This document shows positions 28,111 to 37,812 of a DNA stretch of 64,000 nucleotides, in pieces. The position numbers and the translations under genes were made by a program. The notes under the pieces are model-generated. The model did not search any database. It saw only the letters and a program-made list of their open reading frames with translations, and was not told the origin of the DNA. The first letter of the stretch is position 1, and each line of letters starts with the position of its first letter. Origin of the DNA: CALKWS01 sp051020515 (GTDB lineage: Bacteria; Actinomycetota; Actinomycetes; Actinomycetales; Beutenbergiaceae); assembly GCF_051020515.1 (NCBI RefSeq), contig NZ_CP194857.1:3658001-3722000 (forward strand). Direction: 5' to 3'.

Positions 28111-29357
28111 TCGGCGTCCGGCTCCTCATCGATCAGGCCGAACCAGTCGGCCGCGGTGGCCACATCCTTGTCACCACGCCCGGACAGGCTCACCAACAGG
28201 GTGGCCTCGGAGCCGTCGCCGGCCGCCTCGGCCAGTTCAGGGCCCAGTTGCAACGCCCCGGCCAACGCGTGGGCGCTCTCGATCGCCGGGATGATGCCTT
28301 CGGCGCGGCACAACAGCGCGAAGGCGTCCATGGCCTCGGTGTCACTGATGGGGCGGTACTGCGCACGCCCGATATCGGCCAGCCAGGAATGCTCCGGGCC
28401 AACCCCCGGGTAGTCCAACCCGGCCGAGATCGAATGCGAGGGCAGGGTCTGACCGTCGGCGTCCTGCAGCAGATAGGAGTGTGCGCCATGGAAGACGCCC
28501 GGTGAGCCCTTGGTGATGGTGGCAGCGTGCCGGTCGGTGTCCACCCCGTCACCGGCCGCCTCGCAACCGATCAGGCGCACCTGAGCATCATCGAGGAAGG
28601 CGTGGAAGATGCCCATCGCATTCGATCCGCCACCTACGCAGGCCACGACCGCATCGGGGAGTACCCCGTAGCGCTCCAGCACCTGGGCCCGGGCCTCGGT
28701 GCCGATGATCTTCTGCAGGTCCCGCACCATGGTGGGGAACGGGTGCGGGCCCGCCACCGTTCCGAAGACGTAGTTGGTGGTCTCGACGTTGGTGACCCAG
28801 TCCCGGAAAGCCTCGTTGATCGCGTCCTTCAGGGTGCGGGTGCCGGTGCGCACCGGCACTACCTCCGCTCCGAGCAGGCGCATCCGGGCCACGTTCAACG
28901 CCTGGCGCCGGGTGTCCTCCTCGCCCATGTAGATCGTGCACTCCAGGCCGAACAGGGCAGCCGCCGTGGCCGTGGCCACGCCGTGCTGCCCGGCGCCGGT
29001 CTCGGCGATGATGCGCTTCTTGCCGACCATCTCGGTGAGCAGGGCCTGGCCGAGCACGTTATTGATCTTGTGGGAGCCGGTGTGGTTCAGGTCCTCACGC
29101 TTCAGCAGCACCCGGACTCCACCGGCATGCTCGGCGAACCGGGGCACCTCGGTGATCGGGCTCGGCCGGCCGGTGTAGTCGGCGTGCAGGGCGTTCAACC
29201 GGGCGGCGAAGTCCGGCTCCGTTCTGGCCTTCTCCCAGGCCGCGGAAAGGTCGTCCAGCGCGGCGATGAGAGCCTCGGCCACGAACCGGCCGCCGAAGTC
29301 ACCGAAGTAGGGGCCCACGGCCAGGCGCAGTTGCTCGGCGCGATCCCGCAGGGTCAT
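28107..29357 (-). CDS. trpB: tryptophan synthase beta subunit
   Basis: PLP enzyme of 416 aa that condenses indole with serine. It starts MTLRDRAEQLRLAVGPYFG at 29357, the first ATG after trpC, with a 4-bp ATGA overlap. Lys97 in NHTGSHKINN is the PLP lysine. The phosphate-binding loop (CVGGGSNAMG) and the C-terminal SGRGDKD are present. Unlike its neighbours trpA and trpC it reads through without a break. Confidence 0.96.
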   Translation of the reverse strand: MTLRDRAEQLRLAVGPYFGDFGGRFVAEALIAALDDLSAAWEKARTEPDFAARLNALHADYTGRPSPITEVPRFAEHAGGVRVLLKREDLNHTGSHKINNVLGQALLTEMVGKKRIIAETGAGQHGVATATAAALFGLECTIYMGEEDTRRQALNVARMRLLGAEVVPVRTGTRTLKDAINEAFRDWVTNVETTNYVFGTVAGPHPFPTMVRDLQKIIGTEARAQVLERYGVLPDAVVACVGGGSNAMGIFHAFLDDAQVRLIGCEAAGDGVDTDRHAATITKGSPGVFHGAHSYLLQDADGQTLPSHSISAGLDYPGVGPEHSWLADIGRAQYRPISDTEAMDAFALLCRAEGIIPAIESAHALAGALQLGPELAEAAGDGSEATLLVSLSGRGDKDVATAADWFGLIDEEPDAE

Positions 29358-30171
29358 CGGGACCGGACCGCACGCAGGGCCGGGTGCGAACCGGCGGCCA
29401 CCATGTCCGCCACCGCCGCCCGGGCATCTTCTCCGGTCACCAGCGCCTCCCCGACCAGCACCGCGTCGGCACCGGCGCGGGCGTACTCGAACACGTCGTG
29501 CGGCCCTCGCACACCCGAAGCCGCGACCTTGACGATGCCGGAGGGCACCAGGGGGGCGAGTTCGTTGAACCTGTTCCGGTCCACCTCCAGGGTGTGCAGG
29601 TTCCGGGCGTTGATGCCCAGCACCGAAGCCCCGGCGTCCACGGCGCGGTCCACCTCCTCGGCGGTGTGCGCCTCGACCAGCGCGGTCATCCCCAGCGAGT
29701 GGATCCGCTCGGTCAGGGCCGTGAGCACGTTCTGCTCCAGTGCCGCCACGATCAGCAGCACCACGTCGGCACCGTGGGCCCGGGCCTCCCACACCTGGTA
29801 GGGCGTGACGATGAAGTCCTTGCGCAGTACCGGTACGTCCACCACGGCCCGTACTGCGGACAGGTCGTCCAGGGAGCCACCGAACCGGCGGGACTCGGTG
29901 AGCACGCTGATCACGCACGCTCCCCCGGCCTCGTACTCAGCGGCCAGTTTCGCCGGATCGTCGATCGGCGCCAGGGAGCCCTTGGACGGGCTGGACCGCT
30001 TGACCTCGGCGATCACCGTGACGGCATCGGTCTTGGCGATGACCTCGCGGGCCTGCATCGCCGAGGGGGGCGCGCGTCCGCGCGCTGCTTGAGCTCATCG
30101 AGGCTCACGTCGGCCTCGCGTGCGGCGAGATCCTCACGGACCCCTGCCACGATCTCCTCCAGAACAGTCAC
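29354..30171 (-). CDS. trpC: indole-3-glycerol phosphate synthase, frameshifted
   Basis: Closes the indole ring in tryptophan synthesis. The N-terminus (VTVLEEIVAGVREDLAAREA, GTG at 30171) and the main barrel (VIAEVKRSSPSKGSL, VLRKDFIVTPYQV, GINARNLHTLEVD) are in different frames. They join near 30070, within a run of six Cs, where one missing C is enough. The stop overlaps the trpB start. The 99 bp upstream, after the HGxxPAAW gene, contains no gene. Confidence 0.9.
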
Positions 30172-30270
30172 GCTGCACTCTCCTCCCGGTCCCATCGTAG
30201 GGGCCCGAGGTCGTGTGGATGACCGTGGGCCCGACCCGACGCCTCCGGATGGGAACGCGTGAGCGTCGGA

Positions 30271-30725
30271 CTACCTGTCGGCGTCCTGCGCCTCGGCCTC
30301 CCGGTTCTGACCCCCGTCGCCCTCGGCGGACTGGACCTGGGCGGCCGGGGACTTCCCGTCGTGAGCCTCCGGTGCCTCGGGAGGGGCGCCCTGCAGGTCG
30401 GACTTGCGCGATTCGCGGCGATCGGACCGGGGCTGCGTAGGTGCGCCAACTCGTCATCGGGGTCCGGCCTCGCGGGCTGGCTCGGTTGACCCATCCCCAA
30501 TCCGCGCAGCACCAGTGAGATCACCGCACCGACCACCAGCACGATCACGCCGGCCAGGATCACCGGGTTGGACGGCAGGATGATCCCGATCGCCACGATC
30601 ACCGCACCCACGGCCGACACGCCCATCAACGCCCAACCCGCCGGTGTCCCACCGTGGTTGGCGTGCGGGGCGTGCGACGGCGGTTCGGACGGTGGCAACG
30701 GCGGGTACTGGGACGAGTTCGACAT
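30271..30725 (-). CDS. HGxxPAAW family membrane protein, frameshifted
   Basis: Small membrane protein of unknown function usually found in actinobacterial trp operons. The ATG at 30725 has AGGAGG upstream. It shows the family motif NHGGTPAGW and two helices (about residues 27-48 and 52-72). After DELAHLRSP the correct frame is lost in a CCCC run near 30435. Adding one base gives a hydrophilic tail (RSDRRESRKSDLQG to QNREAEAQDADR) ending at a stop at 30271-30273. Without repair the frame would run on to 30168 with Arg/Pro-rich low-quality sequence. Confidence 0.75.
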
Positions 30726-30761
30726 GGGTGCAGATCCTCCTGGAATGTGGCTGGACACAGC

Positions 30762-31440
30762 CTATCGCTCCCGACCGGAGGCATCGCGCCCAGCGCCCCG
30801 CTCGCCGGGCTCGTCGTGCCCGCTATGCCCGCTGTGCGCATCGTCGTCGGTCGCGCTGGGATCCAGGCCACTACTGAGCGCATCCCAGTCCGCCCGGGAA
30901 GTGGCCTGTCCGTCGCAGCACCGCTTGCGCGCGTCCCGGCCGGCCCAGCACCCTCGGGACGCACCACAGCGCGCTCATATCTGGCCGCCGCCGGCGCCCA
31001 GGTACCGGCCCGGAACGGCAACACCAGGGCCACCAGGACGGTCGATGCCAGCAGCACCACCACCACCCAGGGCCACACGGTCAGTTCGGCCGCGCCGGTG
31101 ATCTCCCGGACCCCGCCGACCTCCCCGGCCGCCGAGCGCGCCGCCGGGTCCGGGTCGGCGATCAGCACGAGCCCGGCGATCAGCGCCACCACCGCCGCCA
31201 GGGCCGCCGCTGCCGGTGCGAGGATCCGCACCACCGGGCCGGACAGACCCACGGCCAGTCCCGCGACCACCACGACCAGGGCCGCGCTGGGCACCACGGG
31301 CGCCGCTCCGGCACCGGAGACCCGCACCGGCTGGGGGCCCAGTGTCGTCACCGCCTCGGCACCGACCCAGGTGAGCAGGCTCAGGCCGAACGCGCCGGCG
31401 CCCAGCAGCACCGCACCAGGACCATCCGGCCGCGGCTCAT
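30762..31440 (-). CDS. Trp biosynthesis-associated membrane protein (TIGR02234), two frameshifts
   Basis: Predicted four-helix membrane protein of about 225 aa that accompanies trp genes in actinobacteria; its biochemical role is unknown. The ATG at 31440 overlaps the trpE stop (ATGA). One break near 31410 separates MSRGRM from AVLLGAGAFGLSLLTW. A second near 30910-30960 separates the main frame from RADWDALSSGLDPSATDDD, a typical family C-terminus, ending at 30762-30764. Each is fixed by one added base. Without the repair the frame would overlap the next gene by about 100 bp, which is not plausible in this operon. Confidence 0.75.
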
Positions 31441-33023
31441 TCCCTCGCCCCGGCCACCACGGTCCGCACCCCCGCGGCCCGCTGCACCGCCCGGACAGCC
31501 GCCGCCGCCTTGTTCCGGGACTCGACGTACTCGCTCTCGGGGTCGGAGTCGGCCACGATCCCACCGCCGGCCTGCACGGTGGCCCGCCCGTTCTTGATCA
31601 CGGCGGTGCGGATCGCGATCGCCATGTCCATGTCCCCGGCGAAGTCGAAATAGCCCACCGCACCCCCGTAGATCCCGCGGCGCGCCGGTTCGAGCTCGTC
31701 GATGAGCGCGATCGCCCGTGCCTTCGGCGCGCCGGAAAGGGTCCCCGCCGGGAAGGTGGCGGTGAAGGCCTCCAGCGCCGTGGCGTCGGGCCGCAGATGC
31801 CCGGTGACGGTGGAGGCCATGTGCATGATGTGGCTGTAGCGCAGCACCTGCATCAGTTCCACCACGGTGACCGTGCCGGGTTGGCACACCCGGCCCAGGT
31901 CGTTGCGGGCCAGGTCCACCAGCATGATGTGCTCGGACCGTTCCTTGGGGTCGGCGAGCAGTTCCTCGGCCAGTTCCTTGTCCTGCGCCGGGGTGGCTCC
32001 CCTGGGCCTGGACCCCGCGATCGGGAACCCGGTCACCTCGCGGCCCTCGACCTTCACCAGCGTCTCCGGGGAGGAGCCCACCACATAGAAGTCCTCCCCT
32101 TCGGTGTCGGCCAGGTGCAGGTAGTACATGTACGGGCTGGGGTTGATGGTGCGCAGCACCCGGTAGACGTCCAGCGGGTCGGCGGGGCTGTCCAGGTCGA
32201 GTCGCTGGGACAACACCACCTGGAAGACCTCCCCGTCCACGATTGCCTGCTTGGCGGTGCGCACCCCGGAGAGGAAGTCCTCCTTGGGGGTGCGGAACCG
32301 CAAATCGGGCTCGACGGCGGCGTCACCGGTGACCAGTGGCTGGGCGGGCGCGGGCGCGACCATGGCCTCCTGCATGGCGTCCAGGCGAGCCACGGCGTCG
32401 TCGTAGGCCTCCTCGACGCGGGCGTCGGTGTCATCGAAGTTGATCGCGTTGGCGATCAACCACACCGACCCCCCGGCGTGGTCGACGGCGGCGAGGTCGC
32501 TGACCAGGCCCAGGCACACCTCCGGTACGTCGAGCTCGTCCGGGGCGTGCCCGGGCAATGAGGGCTCCCATTGATGGATCACGTCCCACCCCATCGAGCC
32601 GACGAGGCCGCCGGTCAGCGGCGGTAGGCCCTCGATGGCGGGCGTGTGCAGTTTCTCCAGCGCCTCACGCAGCACCTCGAGCACCGGACCGGTGGTGGGG
32701 ATGCCGGCCGGGACGTCACCGCGCCAACGGGCCCGGCCCTGGTGGCACGTCAGTACCGCCCGGGCCCGGACGCCCACGAAGGACCAGCGCGACCAGACCC
32801 CGTCGGCACCGGCCGACTCCAGGATGAACGTGCCCTCCCGTCCCGCGCTGAGCCGGCGGTACAGGCCCACCGGGGTCACGTCGTCGGCCAGCAGCCTGCG
32901 AACCACCGGGATCACCCTTCGGTGGTCGGCAGCCATCGTCAGGAAGTCCTCCCGGGTCGGCCAGGTGTGGCCCCAGGGCAGGTCGGTGGGCGAATTGGGT
33001 GTGCCCGGGGCGGGCGCGTTCAT
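31437..33023 (-). CDS. trpE: anthranilate synthase component I
   Basis: Chorismate-using enzyme of 528 aa, first step of tryptophan synthesis. The ATG at 33023 overlaps the hisI stop. ILES at residues 67-70 corresponds to the tryptophan feedback site (LLES in enteric TrpE). The chorismate-binding domain is complete (VLSQRLDLDS, SRPRGATP, FPAGTLSGAPK, GRATVQAGGGIV). The amidotransferase partner trpG and also trpD are not in this window. No leader-peptide attenuator was seen before it because it is mid-operon. Confidence 0.95.
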   Translation of the reverse strand: MNAPAPGTPNSPTDLPWGHTWPTREDFLTMAADHRRVIPVVRRLLADDVTPVGLYRRLSAGREGTFILESAGADGVWSRWSFVGVRARAVLTCHQGRARWRGDVPAGIPTTGPVLEVLREALEKLHTPAIEGLPPLTGGLVGSMGWDVIHQWEPSLPGHAPDELDVPEVCLGLVSDLAAVDHAGGSVWLIANAINFDDTDARVEEAYDDAVARLDAMQEAMVAPAPAQPLVTGDAAVEPDLRFRTPKEDFLSGVRTAKQAIVDGEVFQVVLSQRLDLDSPADPLDVYRVLRTINPSPYMYYLHLADTEGEDFYVVGSSPETLVKVEGREVTGFPIAGSRPRGATPAQDKELAEELLADPKERSEHIMLVDLARNDLGRVCQPGTVTVVELMQVLRYSHIMHMASTVTGHLRPDATALEAFTATFPAGTLSGAPKARAIALIDELEPARRGIYGGAVGYFDFAGDMDMAIAIRTAVIKNGRATVQAGGGIVADSDPESEYVESRNKAAAAVRAVQRAAGVRTVVAGARE

Positions 33024-33388
33024 GCCCGCACCGCCGAGAGTGCACCGCCGGCGTCGAAGCAACTGTGGGTACCGGTGTGACAGGCCGGGCCGTGCTGGCG
33101 TACCTGCACCAGCAGCGCGTCGCCGTCACAGTCCAGTTCCACCCCGCGCACTTCCTGGACATTGCCCGAGGTGTCACCCTTGCGCCAGTACTCGCCGCGG
33201 GAGCGGGACCAGAACGTCACCCGCCCGGAGGTGAGGGTGCGATGCAGGGCCTCATCGTCCATCCAGCCGACCATCAGCACCCGTGCGGTGCTCTCCTCCT
33301 GGATGACGGCGGCCACCAGGCCCTGGTCGTCTCGTTTCAATCGCGCGGCGACCTCGGGCGCCAGCGTTGCGGGGGATTCTTCAGGCAC
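33020..33388 (-). CDS. hisI: phosphoribosyl-AMP cyclohydrolase
   Basis: Histidine pathway enzyme of 122 aa that opens the adenine ring of phosphoribosyl-AMP. It has the metal-binding motif CDGDALLVQVRQHGPACHTG followed by HSCF, and the family segment VLMVGWMDDEAL. It opens the hisI-trpE run with a 4-bp overlap into trpE. The gap to the upstream ABC exporter is 43 bp, so read-through from there is possible. Confidence 0.93.
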   Translation of the reverse strand: MPEESPATLAPEVAARLKRDDQGLVAAVIQEESTARVLMVGWMDDEALHRTLTSGRVTFWSRSRGEYWRKGDTSGNVQEVRGVELDCDGDALLVQVRQHGPACHTGTHSCFDAGGALSAVRA

Positions 33389-33431
33389 GGTGTCATCCTC
33401 CCACGCCCGCGGCGGTCTTCCACGCCCGCGC

Positions 33432-35232
33432 TCAACTGCTCTGCACCACCCAGGAGGCGTACATGTCGGCGTACCGGCCGCCGGCCTGCACCAGTTCGTT
33501 GTGCGGCCCGAACTCCACGATCCGTCCGGCGTCGACCACCACCACCAGATCGGCTGCCTCGGCGGTGGACAGCCGGTGCGCGATGGCCACCGAGGTGCGT
33601 CCGGCGGTCAGGGAGGCCAGCGCCCGGCTGATCCGGGCCTCGGTGGCAGGGTCGACGGCGGAGGTCGCCTCATCCAGGATCAGCACGTCCGCATCGGCCA
33701 GGTAGGCGCGGGCGATCGCGACCAGCTGGCGCTCCCCGGCGGACAGGGACTCCCCCCGCTGGCCCACGTCGGTGTGCACCCCGTGGGGCAGGGTGGCCAG
33801 CCAGTCGTCCAGGCCCAGGTCCCTCATCGCGGCGGCGACCCGTTCGGCGCCGGCGCGGGTGCGTCCGTACGCGACGTTCTCGGCGATGGTGCCGTCGAAG
33901 AGGAACCCCTCCTGGGGCACGATCACCACCCGCTGGCGCAGATCGGCCAGCGCGATCCGGCGCAGGTCCACCCCGTCCAGGCTCACCGTGCCGGTGGCCG
34001 GATCCATGAACCTGGTGAGGAGTTTGGCCAGGGTGGTCTTGCCCGAACCGGTCTCCCCCACTATCGCCACCCGGGCCCCAGCCGGAATGTCCAAGTTGAT
34101 GCCGGTCAGCACGGGGTCACCACCGGGATAGGCGAAACTCACGTCGGTGAAGTTCAGGGCCGCCGGGCCGCGCGGCCCGAGCGGAGCGGGTTCGGCAGGC
34201 TCATCGATATCCAGCGGGGTGTGCACGATCGCGATCACGCGCCGCCACCCGGCCACGGCGTTCTGTAGTTCGTTGAGCACCTCGGTGGCGCTCTGCACCG
34301 GGCCCACGAAGATCTGCACCAGGAACAGGAACGCGAGCAGGACGCCGATGCTGATGCCCCCGTCCAGTCCCAGGTACACCCCGGCCACCACGACCCCGCC
34401 GAGCGCGACCGAGGACAGCAGCACCCCGGAGGAGAAGGCGATCGAGGCGTAGGTCTGGGCGCGTACCGCGGCGTCGCGGTGGCTGGTGATGGCCTGCTCG
34501 ATGCGGCCCCTGGTCCGCTCACCCGCCCCGTAGGCGCGGATGGTGGAGGCACCCACGACCGCCTCGGAGACCGCAGCCAGCATGGCACCGACGCGTACCC
34601 GAACCTCGCCGTAGGCCTTGGAGAGGGCCTTCTGCGCCCGCGGCGCCAACAGCATCATCGGCACGAACGCGGCCCAGACCAGCAGGGTGAGTTGCCAGGA
34701 GTAGACCAGCATCACCACGGTGGCCCCGAGGATCTGCAGCGAGGACAGGATGAGCATCAACCCGCCCCACTGCACGAACAGCGAGATCGTGTCCACATCC
34801 GAGGTGACCCGGGAGACCAGCGACCCGCGGCGCTCGGTGTTCTGGGTCAGGGAGGACAGATCGTGGATGTGCCGGAAGGCGCGAACGCGTAGTTGGGCCA
34901 GGCCACCCTCTCGCTGCGCGGAACAGCCGGTAGTTCACCCAGGACGTGCACGCTCCGGTCAGCAGCAGTCCAACCGCGGCGATCGCGCACAGGCGCATCA
35001 CCAGGCCCACGTCCACCCCGCCCGGGGCCAGGATGCCGGCATCGGTGGTGCGTTGCACCGCCAGCGGCACGATCAGGCGACCCGCAGTGGCCACCAGGGC
35101 CAGGGCCAGGGTGAACCCGATTCCGACGCGCATGGCCGGGGAGAGTCGGATCCCTTCGGCGACGGTGCCGAAGACACCGAGTTCGGAGGCCTCGGAGATG
35201 CGTGCGGAGGCTCTCTGCTCGTTCATGGTCAC
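33432..35232 (-). CDS. heterodimeric ABC exporter, second half (canonical Walker B), frameshifted
   Basis: Membrane plus ATPase protein, about 600 aa after repair. The N-terminal frame (GTG at 35232, overlapping the upstream stop; ATG at 35226 is the alternative) runs to NYRLFRAA. The remainder, EGGLAQLRVRAFRHIHDLS and the NBD, is in another frame joined near 34915. This break fits one extra base or two missing ones. The NBD has Walker A GETGSGKTT and Walker B LILDEATSAVD with a normal catalytic Glu, but an atypical signature LSAGERQ. That pattern complements the neighbouring half-transporter. Confidence 0.85.
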
Positions 35233-37076
35233 TCCCCCTCCCCCTCGCGCTCCTGGCGTTGCACCTGGTAGGCGGTGACGATCTGGCGGTAGCCGGCATC
35301 GCGGGTGAGCAGTTCGGCGTGGGTGCCCCGATCCACCACCTGCCCGCGCTCGAGGTGCAGCACGGAGTCGGCCATCGCGATGCTCGCGGTGCGGTAGGCC
35401 ACCAGCACCACGCTGACACCGCCCACGTGCTCACCCAGGCCGCGCAGGATCTGCTGCTCCACCATGGGGTCCACCGCCGAGGTGGCATCGTCCATGATCA
35501 GCAGCCGGGGGCGGCGGATCAGGGCGCGGGCGATCGCGAGGCGCTGGCGCTGCCCCCCGGAGAGGCTGGAGCCGCGCTCGCCGATCACCGTGTCCAGGCC
35601 CTCGGGCAGGTCCTTGATGAACCCGTCGGCGCGTGCCACTTCCAGTGCGGACCACACGTGCTCGTCGGTCCATGCCGACGACTGTTCGAGGGTGACGTTG
35701 TTACGGACCGTGTCCTCGAACACGAATGCCTGCTGGGACACCAGGGCCACCGCCCCGGTGCGATGGGCGGTGGACACCTCGCGGGCGTCGAGGCCGTCGT
35801 AGCGCACCACCCCGGAGGTGGGGTCGCTGAGCCGGGCGAGCAGGTCCACCAGCGTGGACTTGCCCGAACCCGTGGAACCGACCACCGCGAGGATCTGGCC
35901 GGGCTCGACGGTGAAGGAGGCGTCCTTGAGCAGGTCCTGGGTACCGGCCGAGCCGTCCGCGTCGCGGCGCGGCACCGTCAGTGTCACGCACTCGGCGGAC
36001 AGGTGCATCCCACCACCGGCGGTGAGCACACCGGTGCCCTCGCTCAGGTACCCGCGGGCGTCCACCACCCGGGAGATCCGGGCGTGCCCGACCAGGGACC
36101 GCGGCAGGTCACCGAGCACGAACCCGATGGCCCGTACCGGGAAGGTCAGGATGGTCAGCAGGTACGCGGTGGTGACCACCCCGCCGGTGTTCATCAGGCC
36201 TGCCTCGATCCGGACCGCACCCACGGCCAGCACCCCCAGCGTGGCCAGGGCGGGCAGGTACTCGATCGCGGGATCGAACACCGAACGGATCCGACCGACG
36301 CGCACGTTCGCCGCCCGCAGGTCGTCTGCTGCCGCGGCGAACCGCTCCTCCTCCAGCGCCTCGGTACCTAGCGCCTTGACGACGGCGGCGGCCTCGAAGC
36401 TCTCGTGCGCGGAGTCGGCGACCACCGCTCGCTGATGCTGCACCTCGGTGACGGCTGGGTTGACGAAGCGCCGGTAGACGGCGTTGAGCACCAGCACCAT
36501 CGGGAGCACCGCCACCCCGATCAGCCCCGTGACCGGATCAGCGATCAGCATCGCGGCCGAGGCGATGGCGATCATCACCAGCACGCCCAGCGCGAACGGC
36601 AGGGCCTGGAACACCCCGCCGGCGGCCTCGGCGTCGGCGTTGGCGTTGGAGAGCAACTGTCCAGCCGGGTGCCGCCGGTGCCAACTCATCGGCAGGCGCA
36701 GGTACTGCCGGGTGACCAGGCGGCGGTGACCGGCCTGCACATCCATGGTGCCCCGCCCGGCGAAGACGCGGCGGAGCGCCACACTCAGGGCGGTGACCAG
36801 GCCGATGCCGAGGAGCACCAGACCCGCGATCCAGATGCGGGCTGTCGGGACGGCGGACCCGGACAGTGCCGGTACCACCACGGAGTCGGTGATCTGACCA
36901 AGTGCCCATCCCGAGCCCACCAGTGCGGCCCCGTAGACGGCGCTGGCGGTGATAGCGACGGCGAACGTGCGTTTCTGCGACGCGATTCCCCGGCCGATCA
37001 GCAGCAGCGAGCGGCGCAGCGCGCCACCGGGAAGTGCGTACGCCCGAGAGCTTGCTGCCTCAGGCGGTCCTGCCAT
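35229..37076 (-). CDS. heterodimeric ABC exporter, first half (degenerate Walker B)
   Basis: ABC exporter half of 615 aa with six N-terminal helices (from about residue 22) and a C-terminal NBD. Walker A is GSTGSGKST and the signature is canonical LSGGQRQR, but Walker B reads LLIMDDATSAVD, with Asp in place of the catalytic Glu. This marks the non-hydrolysing site of a heterodimeric exporter. The ATG at 37076 is chosen because residues before the first helix become normal there; the longer open frame upstream is low complexity. Substrate unknown; drugs, lipids or peptides are typical. Confidence 0.87.
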   Translation of the reverse strand: MAGPPEAASSRAYALPGGALRRSLLLIGRGIASQKRTFAVAITASAVYGAALVGSGWALGQITDSVVVPALSGSAVPTARIWIAGLVLLGIGLVTALSVALRRVFAGRGTMDVQAGHRRLVTRQYLRLPMSWHRRHPAGQLLSNANADAEAAGGVFQALPFALGVLVMIAIASAAMLIADPVTGLIGVAVLPMVLVLNAVYRRFVNPAVTEVQHQRAVVADSAHESFEAAAVVKALGTEALEEERFAAAADDLRAANVRVGRIRSVFDPAIEYLPALATLGVLAVGAVRIEAGLMNTGGVVTTAYLLTILTFPVRAIGFVLGDLPRSLVGHARISRVVDARGYLSEGTGVLTAGGGMHLSAECVTLTVPRRDADGSAGTQDLLKDASFTVEPGQILAVVGSTGSGKSTLVDLLARLSDPTSGVVRYDGLDAREVSTAHRTGAVALVSQQAFVFEDTVRNNVTLEQSSAWTDEHVWSALEVARADGFIKDLPEGLDTVIGERGSSLSGGQRQRLAIARALIRRPRLLIMDDATSAVDPMVEQQILRGLGEHVGGVSVVLVAYRTASIAMADSVLHLERGQVVDRGTHAELLTRDAGYRQIVTAYQVQRQEREGEGE

Positions 37077-37183
37077 GACGGGGTCTGCTCCTCGATGGTG
37101 ATGTGCGCACCATCGTCCCACACGCCCTCTACCGCCATGTACAACGACACTGTGACGTGGGTCCTGTTGTGCGATCGTGAGGG

Positions 37184-37798
37184 ATGGACTGGTATCGCTG
37201 GGAGCAGCGCGAGTTGGCGAACACACTGCGGGCGGTTGGCCCCGACGCCCCCACCCTGTGCGAGGGGTGGCGAAGCCGCCACCTGGCCGCCCACCTGTAC
37301 CTGCGGTTGCACCGCCCGGGACAGTTCCTCGCCGGACTCCTGCCCGGACTGACCGATGCGGGCACCCGCACCATGGAGTTGGGTGAGGCCCATGCCGATC
37401 CGGAGGCTTACGAGGGATTGCTGGATCGGTTCCTGGCCGAGCCTGCCGCCTGGAACCCGATGGCACTGGCCGGGGATGCGATCCACCTGCTGGAGTACGT
37501 GGTGCATCACGAGGATGTCCGCCGCGCCGACGGGCCGGTTCAGCCGCGCGATCTGGCGCCGGAACAGTTGTCTACCCTATGGGTGCAGGTCCGCCGGGCA
37601 GGCAGGACCACCCAGACCCGGGACCGCACCGGGATGGTGCTGGTGGTGCCCGGTGGACCCAGGGCGGTGGTGCGCCGCGCACGGCACAGCATCGCCGTCA
37701 CCGGCGATCCGGTGGAACTCGCGCTGTACCTGACCGGTCGCGCCGAGCAAGCCGACGTCGACGTCGTCGCGGTCGCAGCGCAGCAGCCGACGCTGTGA
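37184..37798 (+). CDS. TIGR03085 family metal-binding protein (mycothiol-associated DinB-like fold)
   Basis: A 204-aa protein of the actinobacterial group with the maleylpyruvate-isomerase/DinB four-helix fold. The start MDWYRWEQRELANTLR and the motif APTLCEGWRSRHLAAHLYLR are family-typical. The metal-binding His residues should be in HLAAH and EYVVHHEDVRRA. Related proteins use mycothiol, and mshC is in this window, but the reaction is unknown. GTGAGGG before the ATG serves as a ribosome site. Divergent from the ABC exporter and convergent with hisF (14 bp). Confidence 0.82.
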   Translation: MDWYRWEQRELANTLRAVGPDAPTLCEGWRSRHLAAHLYLRLHRPGQFLAGLLPGLTDAGTRTMELGEAHADPEAYEGLLDRFLAEPAAWNPMALAGDAIHLLEYVVHHEDVRRADGPVQPRDLAPEQLSTLWVQVRRAGRTTQTRDRTGMVLVVPGGPRAVVRRARHSIAVTGDPVELALYLTGRAEQADVDVVAVAAQQPTL

Positions 37799-37812
37799 GC
37801 AGTGATCTGCAG

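Noticed and set aside
33020..33431. Search for a tryptophan attenuator or T-box before the hisI-trpE genes.
   Set aside because: The gap before hisI is only 43 bp and contains no Trp-rich leader peptide or terminator hairpin.
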